A DNA stretch of 32,411 bases from Clostridia bacterium BRH_c25. Lineage in GTDB: Bacteria > Bacillota_A > Clostridia > Lutisporales > Lutisporaceae. The translations under genes and the position numbers were made by a program. Where the stretch lies: contig LOES01000170.1 in the NCBI GenBank assembly GCA_001515955.1, forward strand, positions 1 through 32,411, in the 5' to 3' direction. Shown here in pieces: positions 9,128 through 16,320 of this stretch. The notes beneath the pieces are model-generated. The model was not told the origin of the DNA. It did not search any database and saw only the letters and a program-made list of their open reading frames with translations. Numbering within the stretch: the stretch's first letter is position 1; every line of letters begins with the position of its first letter.

Positions 9128-10300
9128 ATGGATATTCAAAAAAAAGCATTGGAATTACATGCAAAAGCAAGAGGGAAAATTGAGATAGTAAGTACAGTAT
9201 CGGTTAATACAAAAGAAGATTTAGCACTTGCTTATACGCCCGGTGTTGCTGAACCGTGCAAGGAAATCAATAAAGATGTGGATAAAGTATATGAATACTG
9301 CCGCAAGGGGAATTTAGTAGCGATTGTAACAGACGGTACTGCTGTACTGGGTCTTGGAGATATTGGTCCGGAGGCTGGCATGCCTGTTATGGAGGGAAAG
9401 GCAGTATTGTTTAAAACCTTTGCAGGTGTTGATGCTTTCCCTATATGTCTAGCTACGAAAGATGTTGACGAAATCGTTAAAACGGTAAAAATGATTGCGC
9501 CTACATTTGGTGGAATAAATCTGGAGGATATTTCTGCACCACGGTGTTTTGAAATCGAGAAAAGATTAAAAGCGGAACTTAACATACCAGTTTTCCATGA
9601 TGATCAGCACGGAACCGCAGTTGTTGTTTTGGCAGCAATGATTAATGCGTTAAGATATGTTAGGAAGGAAATTAGTGCGATCTCTGTCGTTGTAAATGGA
9701 TCTGGTGCAGCCGGTATCGCTATAACTAAACTTTTATTAAGCATGGGTCTCAAGAATGTTGTTTTGTGTGATACAAAAGGTGCTATCTATAAAGGCAGAG
9801 AGGGCTTGAACCAGGCGAAAGCAGAGATTGCTGAAAAAACAAATTCATTAATGAAAAAAGGTTCTTTGTCAGAAGTTATGGTCGGTGCAGATGTATTTAT
9901 CGGTGTGTCAGCACCCGGCACTGTAACTAAAGAAATGGTTCAAAGCATGAATAAAGATCCTTTGCTATTCGCAATGGCAAATCCGGTTCCTGAAATATAT
10001 CCTGATGAAGCAAAAGCAGCAGGTGCAAAAATTGTAGGAACGGGAAGATCAGATTTCCCAAACTAGATCAACAATGTACTTGCATTTCCCGGAATTTTCA
10101 GAGGTGCACTGGATGTAAGAGCGAGAGATATCAATGATGAAATGAAAATTGCTGCTGCTGAGGAGATAGCATCTTTGGTTAGTGATGAAGAACTGAATTC
10201 TAATTATATTATTCCTGCAGCCTTTGATGAAAGGGTAGGACCAGCAGTTGCAGAAGCGGTAAAAAAAGCAGCAAGAGAAACCGGTGTAGCGAGGATATAG
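9128..10300 (+). pseudogene. NAD(P)-dependent malic enzyme with internal amber codon
   Basis: The frame encodes a bacterial malic enzyme of about 390 residues interrupted by TAG at 10064-10066 (codon 313). The N-terminal part is intact: YTPGVAEPC near residue 36, KAVLFKTFAGVDAFP with the catalytic Lys at 91, FHDDQHGTA near 156, and the dinucleotide fold GSGAAG (191-196). After the stop the same frame continues with clear homology, INNVLAFPGIFRGALDVRA through YIIPAAFDERVGPAVAEAV, ending at TAG 10298-10300. The family normally reads GRSDFPNQINN here, so the amber replaces a Gln codon by one base change (CAG to TAG). Either the gene is recently inactivated, or this is a sequencing error or partial suppression. 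A 312-residue product would lack the conserved C-terminal end. Malic enzyme would convert malate to pyruvate and CO2, closing the operon's route. Confidence 0.88.
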
Positions 10301-10364
10301 CTCCAAACCATGCTAGGTGTGTATAGGCATAGCTTAAGTATCTATGAATAGAGGATGGTTCTGG

Positions 10365-10391
10365 CTATAATCTTAGAAGGTAAGATTATAG
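10365..10391 (+). repeat. Perfect 11-bp hairpin downstream of the malic enzyme frame
   Basis: CTATAATCTTA (10365-10375) and TAAGATTATAG (10381-10391) pair perfectly around a 5-nt loop. There is no U-run after it, so it is not a classic terminator. It lies 65 bp after the malic enzyme stop in a stretch without a gene and may protect the 3' end of the operon mRNA. Confidence 0.5.
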
Positions 10392-10475
10392 AAGTCGTAT
10401 AATATTAGGAGGTTTCCCTGGCACAGAGCAAAAGAACATATTAAAATATGATGGCACAATAGTTTTTTGTATTCT

Positions 10476-10553
10476 GCATAGATAGTTTCAGGGATGGCAG
10501 AACATTTGACTCCTAATCAGCGGGTTGGGGCTTCGAATGACTCTGACCCACCA
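10476..10553 (+). pseudogene. Degenerate tRNA-Arg(CCU)-like sequence
   Basis: From T8-A9 onwards this resembles a tRNA. The D-arm is GTTTC...AGAAC around a GGGATGG-like loop (10485-10502). The anticodon arm is TTGA-CTCCTAA-TCAG (10507-10520 region), reading CCU. A T-loop TTCGAAT (10532-10538) and a terminal CCA (10551-10553) are present. The T stem GGGGC/GACTC has an internal mismatch and an inverted first pair. The 5' acceptor strand GCATAGA does not pair with the 3' strand, which ends TGACCCA. It is therefore probably a tRNA pseudogene or a tRNA 3' fragment. A terminator follows directly, as for a real tRNA gene. Confidence 0.4.
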
Positions 10554-10571
10554 TACATAAGCAAATTAGAA

Positions 10572-10600
10572 GAACCTTGATAATTCAAGGCTCTTTTTAT
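10572..10600 (+). terminator. Intrinsic terminator after the tRNA-like sequence
   Basis: GAACCTTGA and TCAAGGCTC form a 9-bp stem with one A-C mismatch and a TAAT loop, followed by TTTTTATT. This is a typical rho-independent terminator and would end transcription from region 1. Confidence 0.7.
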
Positions 10601-10797
10601 TCTATTTATATTGTAACAGTACTAGAATGCAAGAGGAAGTAGTAAGTTGACAAATTGACAGACTGACACTCCATATTGTGGCATACAAAATTCTGTATAG
10701 ATAGCAAACCCAATGTAGGAACAAGGATAAATATTATAGTTTCAAAAGATATTAATATTAACAGCTGAAAACAAGTGTTTTCCATTTATATAGTTAA

Positions 10798-10829
10798 AGT
10801 CTTGAAATTCAAGGCTTTTCTGCTTTTTC
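10798..10829 (+). terminator. Terminator-like hairpin upstream of the ytrA-type promoter
   Basis: AGTCTTGA (10798-10805) and TCAAGGCT (10809-10816) form an 8-bp stem with one G-U pair and a 3-nt loop, followed by TTTCTGCTTTTTC. It would insulate the promoter that starts 30 bp later. Its 3' arm repeats that of the previous terminator. Confidence 0.45.
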
Positions 10830-10858
10830 GGAAGTCAGACTGGTACTTCATATTCCTA

Positions 10859-10887
10859 TTGACAAATTGTACCTTCTAGAATAATAT
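10859..10887 (+). promoter_or_regulatory. Consensus sigma-A promoter of the ytrA-type operon
   Basis: TTGACA (10859-10864), a 17-bp spacer and TAATAT (10882-10887) give a near-perfect vegetative promoter. Transcription would start near 10894, inside the repeat array that precedes the regulator gene. Confidence 0.8.
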
Positions 10888-10891
10888 ATAA

Positions 10892-10923
10892 CTGTATTAA
10901 CTGTATTACTATATATAATACAG
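10892..10923 (+). promoter_or_regulatory. Probable operator of the YtrA-type regulator
   Basis: CTGTATTA occurs twice in tandem (10892-10899 and 10901-10908) and once inverted as TAATACAG (10916-10923). The outer pair forms a perfect 8-bp inverted repeat with a 7-bp spacer. It overlaps the predicted transcription start of an operon whose first gene is a GntR repressor, so autorepression is the likely role. Confidence 0.6.
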
Positions 10924-10935
10924 AAAGAGGTGCCT

Positions 10936-11322
10936 ATGATACATCTTGATTTCAGAGAACGTAAACCCCTTTATGAGCAAATCAGGGAGAAAATGAAAGC
11001 TCTGATTATAAGCGGTGCTTTAAAGGCAAATGAAAAAATCCCATCGGTGCGTGAGCTTGCCCAAATGCTTACCATCAACCCGAACACTATTCAGAAAGCT
11101 TACAGGGATCTTGAAACCGAGGGATTTATTTATTCAATCCGCGCCAAGGGAAGCTTTGTAGCACCGCTGGAGGACGCGCTCAATATGGCAAGGAAGGAGA
11201 CGCTTATGATTGAGTTTGAAAAGATCTGTAAGGAGCTTAAGTTCATAAACGTTTCCAAAGATGATTTGGTTGATAGTATTAATGAAATATATATAGGGAA
11301 GGAAGGTGGGCTTAATGATTGA
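10936..11322 (+). CDS. GntR family transcriptional regulator, YtrA subfamily
   Basis: About 128 residues: an N-terminal winged helix-turn-helix (PLYEQIREKMKALIISGALK through VRELAQMLTINPNTIQKAYRDLE and GFIYSIRAKGSFV) and a short helical tail. That architecture defines the YtrA subfamily, which lacks the large effector domain of other GntR proteins and usually represses an adjacent ABC transporter operon. I chose the ATG at 10936 because AAAGAGG ends 5 bp upstream; a GTG at 10930 overlaps that site. The last codons overlap the ATPase gene (ATG at 11315), so the two are co-translated. The ligand or stress sensed is not evident. Confidence 0.9.
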   Translation: MIHLDFRERKPLYEQIREKMKALIISGALKANEKIPSVRELAQMLTINPNTIQKAYRDLETEGFIYSIRAKGSFVAPLEDALNMARKETLMIEFEKICKELKFINVSKDDLVDSINEIYIGKEGGLND

Positions 11323-12214
11323 GGCTAGGGGTCTCAGTAAGAGTTTTGGCAGTTTCAGAGCCTTGGATAACATGAGTATCCATGTAAAGGAAGCTTCGGT
11401 TTACGGGCTTCTCGGCCCCAACGGTGCAGGGAAAACTACACTTATAAAACATATCATGGGTTTATATAGGCCTGATAGAGGGACAGTACTTGTGGGAGGA
11501 AAACCAGTTTATGAGAATATAGATATGAAATCCTCTATCGTATATATACCGGATGAACTATATTTCTTCTCGTTATACAGCATTGAAGACACAGCAAGAT
11601 TTTATTCCACTATATACAAATCATGGAACTGGGATAGGTATGAACATCTGAAGCAGGTTTTTCAGATTGACCCTAAAAAGAAGATAATACGGTTATCCAA
11701 GGGTATGCAGAAGCAGGTGGCTTTCTGGCTTGGCATATGCCAAATGCCCGGGTTGATGGTGTTGGATGAGCCTGTGGACGGGCTTGACCCAATAATGAGG
11801 AAAAAAGTGTGGAGCTTGGTTTTGCAGGATGTATCTGAGCGGAAAACCAGCGTACTGGTCTCATCTCATAATCTTCGGGAGTTGGAGGATGTTTGCGATC
11901 ATATAGGGATACTTCATAATGGAAAGATAGTGGTTGAAAGTGAACTGGATAGCTTAAAGTCCGACATACATAAAATACAGGTCGCATATACAGGGGGGAT
12001 CCCTGCAAAACTGCCGGAAGGAGGAGAAATACTTCATCATTCTCAGAGCGGCAGTGTTTTGCTGATGATAGTAAAGGGAGACGTGGAAAGAGTACTTTCA
12101 TCCATTAAAAGGACCAATCCAGTAATTATGGATGTTCTTCCTCTGACATTGGAGGAAGTGTTTATTTATGAATTGGGGGGACTGGGTTATGATATTCAAA
12201 GCGTTATCATCTAA
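11315..12214 (+). CDS. ABC transporter ATP-binding protein (YtrB-like)
   Basis: About 299 residues, a single nucleotide-binding domain plus a C-terminal extension. Walker A is GPNGAGKTT, the signature is LSKGMQKQVA, Walker B is LMVLDEPVDGLD, and the switch His is in VSSHNLREL. This pattern, with GLYRPDRGTV and a C-terminal region that ends near LTLEEVFIY, is typical of ABC-2-type export ATPases. The ATG at 11315 follows GGAAGG by 8 bp and overlaps the regulator's end. It pairs with the large permease encoded next. YtrA-controlled transporters of this type are often linked to cell-envelope stress or antimicrobial peptides, but no substrate can be named here. Confidence 0.92.
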   Translation: MIEARGLSKSFGSFRALDNMSIHVKEASVYGLLGPNGAGKTTLIKHIMGLYRPDRGTVLVGGKPVYENIDMKSSIVYIPDELYFFSLYSIEDTARFYSTIYKSWNWDRYEHLKQVFQIDPKKKIIRLSKGMQKQVAFWLGICQMPGLMVLDEPVDGLDPIMRKKVWSLVLQDVSERKTSVLVSSHNLRELEDVCDHIGILHNGKIVVESELDSLKSDIHKIQVAYTGGIPAKLPEGGEILHHSQSGSVLLMIVKGDVERVLSSIKRTNPVIMDVLPLTLEEVFIYELGGLGYDIQSVII

Positions 12215-14288
12215 AAGCATAAAAGGGAGGCTGCCTAAAGATCAGGTGGGATTCACGGCCTTTATAAGCTCCATGATAAGCAGGGGGCTCTTGTTAAGCG
12301 ACTTCAAACGCTATTGGTGGGTGTCTTTTATTTTTGGTATTGCATTGATCGCCGTTCTTCCGCTTCAGGTATTTCTTCAGGGGGCTCCACTTCCCGGAGA
12401 GCCATGGAAAAAGGAAATGTTTATGAGGATTCTGGATTTGGATATAGATGGAAATGGGCTTTCGATGATATTGCTGTTGGTGGTACCGGTAGCCCTTGCC
12501 ACCTTGCTCTTCAACTATATGCAAACTGCCAGATCGGCCACAATGGCCCATGCTCTGCCTATCAGCCGCACTACGCATTTTATGACGCATAGTCTGGCAG
12601 GTATAATTCTGCTCACTACACCTATATTACTGACGGGGATGGTGATGTTTTACACCATTAGAACATCCTTCCTGGGACAGTTTATTACAGTTGGTGATAT
12701 TCTGCAGTGGGCTTGTTTATATTTTATTTTTTCTCTTTTTCTGTTTGCTTCTGCAATATTTGCAGGAATGTTCACCGGTAACTCCATAGCTCAGATGATA
12801 TTTTCCTATCTGCTCAATGTACTTCCTTTCGGTCTGGGCGTACTTATGCAGTATTGTCTTGGCAGTCTTCTCCGCGGATATCCCGCGGGTTACAACAATG
12901 CCACAATGATCAGGCTGTTACCGGTTGTAAATTTGTTTGAAGGGGATAGGAGCAACTATATGCAGTATTTTGAAGCCGGAGAAACAAATAACCGTTTTGG
13001 CGGTTATATACTGGCCTGTTATTTTATCCTTTCAGTTGTACTGCTTGCCGTTTCGCTGTTTTTATACAAGCGCAGAAGGCTGGAAGCTGCAGGGGATATA
13101 GTCTCCTTCGTCTTTGCACGTCCTGTGTTCAAATACGGTACCGCCTTTTGTTCGATGCTGCTATTTGCTGCATACTTTTCTGCCTTTTCTGATAATCAGT
13201 CCGGCGCCTTGTTAACAGGCTGCGCAATAGGCTCATTTGTAGGCTATGTGGTTGCAGAAATGCTGCTTCAGAAATCCTTTAGGGTACTGAAATCATATAA
13301 AGGCTATCTGGCTTTCGTTGCAATAGTTATAGTGATGTCCACAATAATAAAACTGGATGTAATCGGATATTCAAGCCGGATCCCGGTTCTCTCGGAGGTA
13401 GAAAGTGTTTATTTCGGGAAGAGGTCTTATGACATCGAGGCGGCCAATAAAGTCGAAAGTGAGAATGTTGAACCTGGTACCCAGGAGCAGTATATAAAGA
13501 ATTTCACCTTCATGAGTACAGAGCTGAATCGCAGTATCATTGAACTGCATAAAGCCATGGCGGACATGAAGGAACTCGGACAGGAGTCACAGGGTGTGTC
13601 TTATACATTAGGGTACCGCATGAAGGATGGAAGCCATTTAATACGTGAATACCTGGTGGATGAAAAACAGATAGAAACTCTCTTAAAGCCCATAATTGAA
13701 GCTCCGGAATATAAACAGGCTTTATTTCCCATCACCGGGAAAAAGTCTGAAGAAATAACCGATATCAGGCTACAGGACCGGCTTACGGGAGGAGCTCCGG
13801 TCATTCTGTCCGATTCTGGGGAAATAGAAGAATTTATTGATGTGATAAAGCTGCAGGTTGCCGGATATTCTTATGAGGACATTAAGGGAGGCCGTGCCCT
13901 TTCCGCTGCTGAGATCTCATATCGGAACAGCAGTAGGGATACTTATGAGTACTACCCAATCCGAAGTAAAGATGAGATAGTAATTGAATGGTTAAGAAGC
14001 AAAGGGTATTACGAAAAGGTTATGCCCATTCCCGAGAAAGTTGATAGTATAACCCTGGAAAACCAATATTCACGGGGCAGGAACCCCAAAAGTGTGGAGA
14101 TAACAGACAGGAAGCTTATCGAAAAGCTTGTGAATCTTGATTTCGATGAGGGGTATGACCCGAGGGAGGAACAAGTTCATATGGTATTCCATACCAGCAG
14201 AAGCAGAACAGGCTTTAGCTACCCGAAAAAGACCCTGCTGGAGGCAGGGCTTGTAGAGTATATATTGGAGCTTGATCAACAAAAATAA
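12189..14288 (+). CDS. ABC-2-type permease with large C-terminal soluble domain
   Basis: About 699 residues. The first ~380 hold roughly ten hydrophobic segments (for example near WWVSFIFGIALIAVLPLQVF and LSMILLLVVPVALATLLF). Around residue 380 the protein leaves the membrane, and about 300 polar residues follow, rich in Glu, Lys and Tyr, with stretches such as EYLVDEKQIETLLKPI and DEIVIEWLRSKGYYEKV. The start at 12189 has GGGGGG 8 bp upstream and overlaps the ATPase gene by 26 bp; an ATG at 12168 lacks a site. It is the membrane partner of the YtrB-like ATPase. The long soluble domain is probably extracytoplasmic and its function is unknown. I recognise the architecture in Firmicutes but cannot name a substrate. 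Confidence 0.85.
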   Translation: MIFKALSSKSIKGRLPKDQVGFTAFISSMISRGLLLSDFKRYWWVSFIFGIALIAVLPLQVFLQGAPLPGEPWKKEMFMRILDLDIDGNGLSMILLLVVPVALATLLFNYMQTARSATMAHALPISRTTHFMTHSLAGIILLTTPILLTGMVMFYTIRTSFLGQFITVGDILQWACLYFIFSLFLFASAIFAGMFTGNSIAQMIFSYLLNVLPFGLGVLMQYCLGSLLRGYPAGYNNATMIRLLPVVNLFEGDRSNYMQYFEAGETNNRFGGYILACYFILSVVLLAVSLFLYKRRRLEAAGDIVSFVFARPVFKYGTAFCSMLLFAAYFSAFSDNQSGALLTGCAIGSFVGYVVAEMLLQKSFRVLKSYKGYLAFVAIVIVMSTIIKLDVIGYSSRIPVLSEVESVYFGKRSYDIEAANKVESENVEPGTQEQYIKNFTFMSTELNRSIIELHKAMADMKELGQESQGVSYTLGYRMKDGSHLIREYLVDEKQIETLLKPIIEAPEYKQALFPITGKKSEEITDIRLQDRLTGGAPVILSDSGEIEEFIDVIKLQVAGYSYEDIKGGRALSAAEISYRNSSRDTYEYYPIRSKDEIVIEWLRSKGYYEKVMPIPEKVDSITLENQYSRGRNPKSVEITDRKLIEKLVNLDFDEGYDPREEQVHMVFHTSRSRTGFSYPKKTLLEAGLVEYILELDQQK

Positions 14289-14308
14289 GCCGCCTGAGTT
14301 TATAGGAA

Positions 14309-14356
14309 AGTGGGGAAACTATATTTTATCATAATATTAGTTTCCCCACTATTTTT
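14309..14356 (+). terminator. Strong intrinsic terminator after the ABC-2 operon
   Basis: AGTGGGGAAACTA (14309-14321) and TAGTTTCCCCACT (14338-14350) form a perfect 13-bp stem, followed by ATTTTTATA. The stem is preceded by a purine-rich stretch rather than a long A-run, so it is mainly a forward-strand terminator. Confidence 0.85.
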
Positions 14357-14672
14357 ATAGCAAAAGAATCGGTTTGAACCGTCTCTGCCGCTTTATTATG
14401 TCAACATGTCCAATGCTGCATATATTACTGTTTATTCGGCATGCCCACCGTAATACACATCACTGGTTAGCTCTCCTTAACCCTTGTGTCGTAAATTTTT
14501 CCCAATCCGCATATCATATATGAGAAAGGGGCTTGCAATGTCCGGCGGTACATGCGGTCCTTTATTCTGCTTAAGAAATAAACGAAGCTTGTACAAAATG
14601 TACTGGACAAAAATCTACAATATTCGATATACTCAAGTTATGTTAAAAGACTTTTTTTGAGTTGGGGGTATA
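14357..14672 (+). other. Intergenic stretch upstream of the DUF4230 gene
   Basis: About 315 bp without a gene. I see no coding frame. Near the 3' end is a small GTACA-AAA-TGTAC inverted repeat (14591-14603) next to the candidate promoter. The rest shows no clear element. Confidence 0.45.
14604..14633 (+). promoter_or_regulatory. Candidate promoter of the DUF4230 gene
   Basis: TGGACA (14604-14609), an 18-bp spacer and TATACT (14628-14633) lie 40 bp before the start codon. The -35 box deviates at one base and the spacer is one base longer than ideal. Confidence 0.5.
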
Positions 14673-15284
14673 ATGGTGAAAAGCTATATAAAATGGATAT
14701 CAATTCTTCTTGCTATAATTCTTATTTTCTTTATAGGATTTAAGTTTGATATATTTGATATAAGGAATCCTTTTTCCTTTTCCAGGCAAGAGGAAAAAAA
14801 CTCAGCGATAATTACTGAGGGAATTGAAAGGCTCTGCAATTTGTCCACAGTAAAATATCGTTACCAGGAAATACTGGAATATTCCAATACTGTTAAGCTT
14901 GGGGAAATGAAGCTGCCCTTCGGCTTGGGTGACAAAAAGGTACTGATTACCTATCGGGCATATGCAAATGGGGGATGCCGGTTTATAAAGCTTGAAGAAG
15001 CAAGTGAAGAGTCTATAAAAGTCTACCTTGGTAAAGGTCAGATTCTGGATAATGTTCTTGATCTGGACAGTGTCAATATTTATGATGTACAACAAGGTAT
15101 TTTCAACCGGTTTAATATCGGAGATGATATAGTATTAATAAACGAAGACATGAAAAAATACATAGAAGAGAATAAAGAAGAAATCATCAGTTCGGCAGAA
15201 AAAAATGCCGGGGAGCTGATAGAGAATTTCTTGCAAACCTTGGGATATACAAGCATAGAAGTTATTTTTGAAAATCAGGTATAG
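14673..15284 (+). CDS. DUF4230 family membrane-anchored protein
   Basis: A 203-residue protein with one N-terminal transmembrane segment (about residues 8-25, WISILLAIILIFFIGFKF) and a polar remainder outside the membrane or in the cytosol. The pattern of a signal-anchor followed by GIERLCNLSTVKYRYQEIL, then VLITYRAYANGG, and a C-terminal helix AGELIENFLQTLGYTSIEV matches the DUF4230 family, which has no assigned function. The ATG follows GGGGG by 4-5 bp. The gene is flanked by a terminator upstream and the larE regulatory region downstream, so it is monocistronic. Nothing links it clearly to the lar genes. Confidence 0.78.
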   Translation: MVKSYIKWISILLAIILIFFIGFKFDIFDIRNPFSFSRQEEKNSAIITEGIERLCNLSTVKYRYQEILEYSNTVKLGEMKLPFGLGDKKVLITYRAYANGGCRFIKLEEASEESIKVYLGKGQILDNVLDLDSVNIYDVQQGIFNRFNIGDDIVLINEDMKKYIEENKEEIISSAEKNAGELIENFLQTLGYTSIEVIFENQV

Positions 15285-15379
15285 TATTGGGTGCTTATAT
15301 CTGATAGTATTGTTTGCAGCATAATTGTTATTATATTCATATAAGGTATCAGCTTTACTGAAGTGCCTTTTATACTATA

Positions 15380-15420
15380 TAAATCGCACAAAGAAGATTA
15401 CATAGAATAGCCGCGATTTA
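15380..15420 (+). repeat. 8-bp inverted repeat upstream of larE
   Basis: TAAATCGC (15380-15387) and GCGATTTA (15413-15420) are perfect inverted copies whose centres lie 33 bp apart. The left arm runs into CACA, giving TCGCAC, the same core found in the second inverted repeat nearer larE. It may be a second, upstream operator. Confidence 0.45.
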
Positions 15421-15436
15421 TAACATCAATGAAAAC

Positions 15437-15480
15437 GTTTCGCACTATTGAACAATTATATAATGAATTTAGTGCGAAAC
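15437..15480 (+). promoter_or_regulatory. larE promoter region flanked by an 11-bp inverted repeat
   Basis: GTTTCGCACTA (15437-15447) and TAGTGCGAAAC (15470-15480) are perfect inverted copies with centres 33 bp apart. A consensus -10 box TATAAT (15459-15464) lies between them. The left arm therefore covers the -35 position and the right arm the transcription start, as expected for an operator that blocks RNA polymerase. The transcript would start near 15471, just ahead of the AGGAGG at 15485-15490, which supports the GTG start at 15498. The same repeat would also form an RNA hairpin if transcription began further upstream. Confidence 0.55.
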
Positions 15481-15497
15481 ATATAGGAGGAAGAAAA

Positions 15498-16310
15498 GTG
15501 GAAAAATTTGCGAAGCTGCAGGAATTATTAAGAGGCTATGGAAAAGTCACCGTAGCATATTCAGGGGGAGTGGACAGCAGCTTTCTTTTGAAAGCAGCCC
15601 TGAACACCCTTGGCAAGGAAAATGTTCTGGCAATAACTATACTTTCCAGTGTGACGCCAAGGGAAGAACTGGCTGAGACAGAAAAATTCCTGGCTTCTAT
15701 GGATGTAAATCATATTTTTGTTAAGAAGGATGTATTTGAAATCCCGGGTTTTAAGGAAAATCCAAAGGATAGGTGCTATATATGCAAGCATAAGGTATTT
15801 GAAGAGATCCTTGAAAGATCAAAAGAAAAGGGGATATCTGTGGTAGTGGATGGCACCAATGCGGATGATGAGGGAGATTACAGGCCGGGGCTGAAAGCAC
15901 TGCAGGAGCTTAAGGTATTAAGTCCTCTCAAGCTTAGCGGCCTGGGTAAAAGTGAGATAAGAAAGCTTTCCAAAGAAATGGAGCTCAATACCTGGAACAA
16001 GCCGAGCCTGGCATGCCTTGCCTCCAGAGTACCATATTATGAAGAAATAACAGAAGAAAAGCTGAGCATGGTAGACAAAGCAGAAGCTTATCTAAGAAGC
16101 CTTGGCTTTATGCAATTGAGAGTGAGATGTCACGGCAGGCTGGCAAGAATTGAGCTTCTGCCTGAGGATATTAAAAGAGTATTTGCAGAGGATTTAAATA
16201 GAGTCATTAATGATAAATTGAAGGAAATAGGCTTTCAATATGTTTCTCTGGATCTGATAGGCTACAGAACAGGCAGCCTGAACGAAGTATTGCACAAATA
16301 CGGGAAATGA
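15498..16310 (+). CDS. larE: LarE, NPN-cofactor sulfur transferase (three-cysteine type)
   Basis: A 270-residue PP-loop ATPase with the motif VAYSGGVDSSF (residues 18-29). It adenylates the pyridinium biscarboxylate mononucleotide and delivers sulfur to it, making the dithiocarboxylate of the nickel-pincer nucleotide. Three cysteines are placed as in the iron-sulfur LarE form known from Thermotoga: C93 and C96 in RCYICK, and C173 in PSLACLASR, the position of the sacrificial Cys in the Lactobacillus enzyme. The GTG at 15498 has AGGAGG seven bases upstream and gives the usual length. An ATG at 15429 would start within the promoter repeat. larB follows after 10 bp. Confidence 0.94.
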   Translation: MEKFAKLQELLRGYGKVTVAYSGGVDSSFLLKAALNTLGKENVLAITILSSVTPREELAETEKFLASMDVNHIFVKKDVFEIPGFKENPKDRCYICKHKVFEEILERSKEKGISVVVDGTNADDEGDYRPGLKALQELKVLSPLKLSGLGKSEIRKLSKEMELNTWNKPSLACLASRVPYYEEITEEKLSMVDKAEAYLRSLGFMQLRVRCHGRLARIELLPEDIKRVFAEDLNRVINDKLKEIGFQYVSLDLIGYRTGSLNEVLHKYGK

Positions 16311-16320
16311 GGTATTGAAT

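Larger units (their letters stand above)
10301..10858 (+). other. Non-coding stretch between malic enzyme and the ytrA-type operon
   Basis: About 560 bp with no credible reading frame. It holds the 11-bp hairpin at 10365-10391, an isolated AGGAGG (near 10407) with no start codon in range, a degenerate tRNA-like sequence (10476-10553), an intrinsic terminator (10572-10600), a small GAAAAC/GTTTTC hairpin (10767-10782) and a second terminator-like hairpin (10798-10829). The two terminator-like hairpins share the 3' arm AATTCAAGGCT. The density of decayed elements suggests a remnant or rearrangement junction. Confidence 0.5.

Noticed and set aside
10064..10066. Pyrrolysine or general amber recoding in malic enzyme
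   Set aside because: TAG is the normal stop of many genes here, the replaced residue is Gln, and no tRNA-Pyl or PylS-like sequence is seen.
10407..10450. Small gene after the AGGAGG near 10407
   Set aside because: No ATG, GTG or TTG lies at a usable distance and the frame closes within about 12 codons.
10476..10553. tRNA-Pyl or amber suppressor tRNA
   Set aside because: The anticodon loop is CTCCTAA (CCU), not CTCTAAA, and the acceptor stem does not close.
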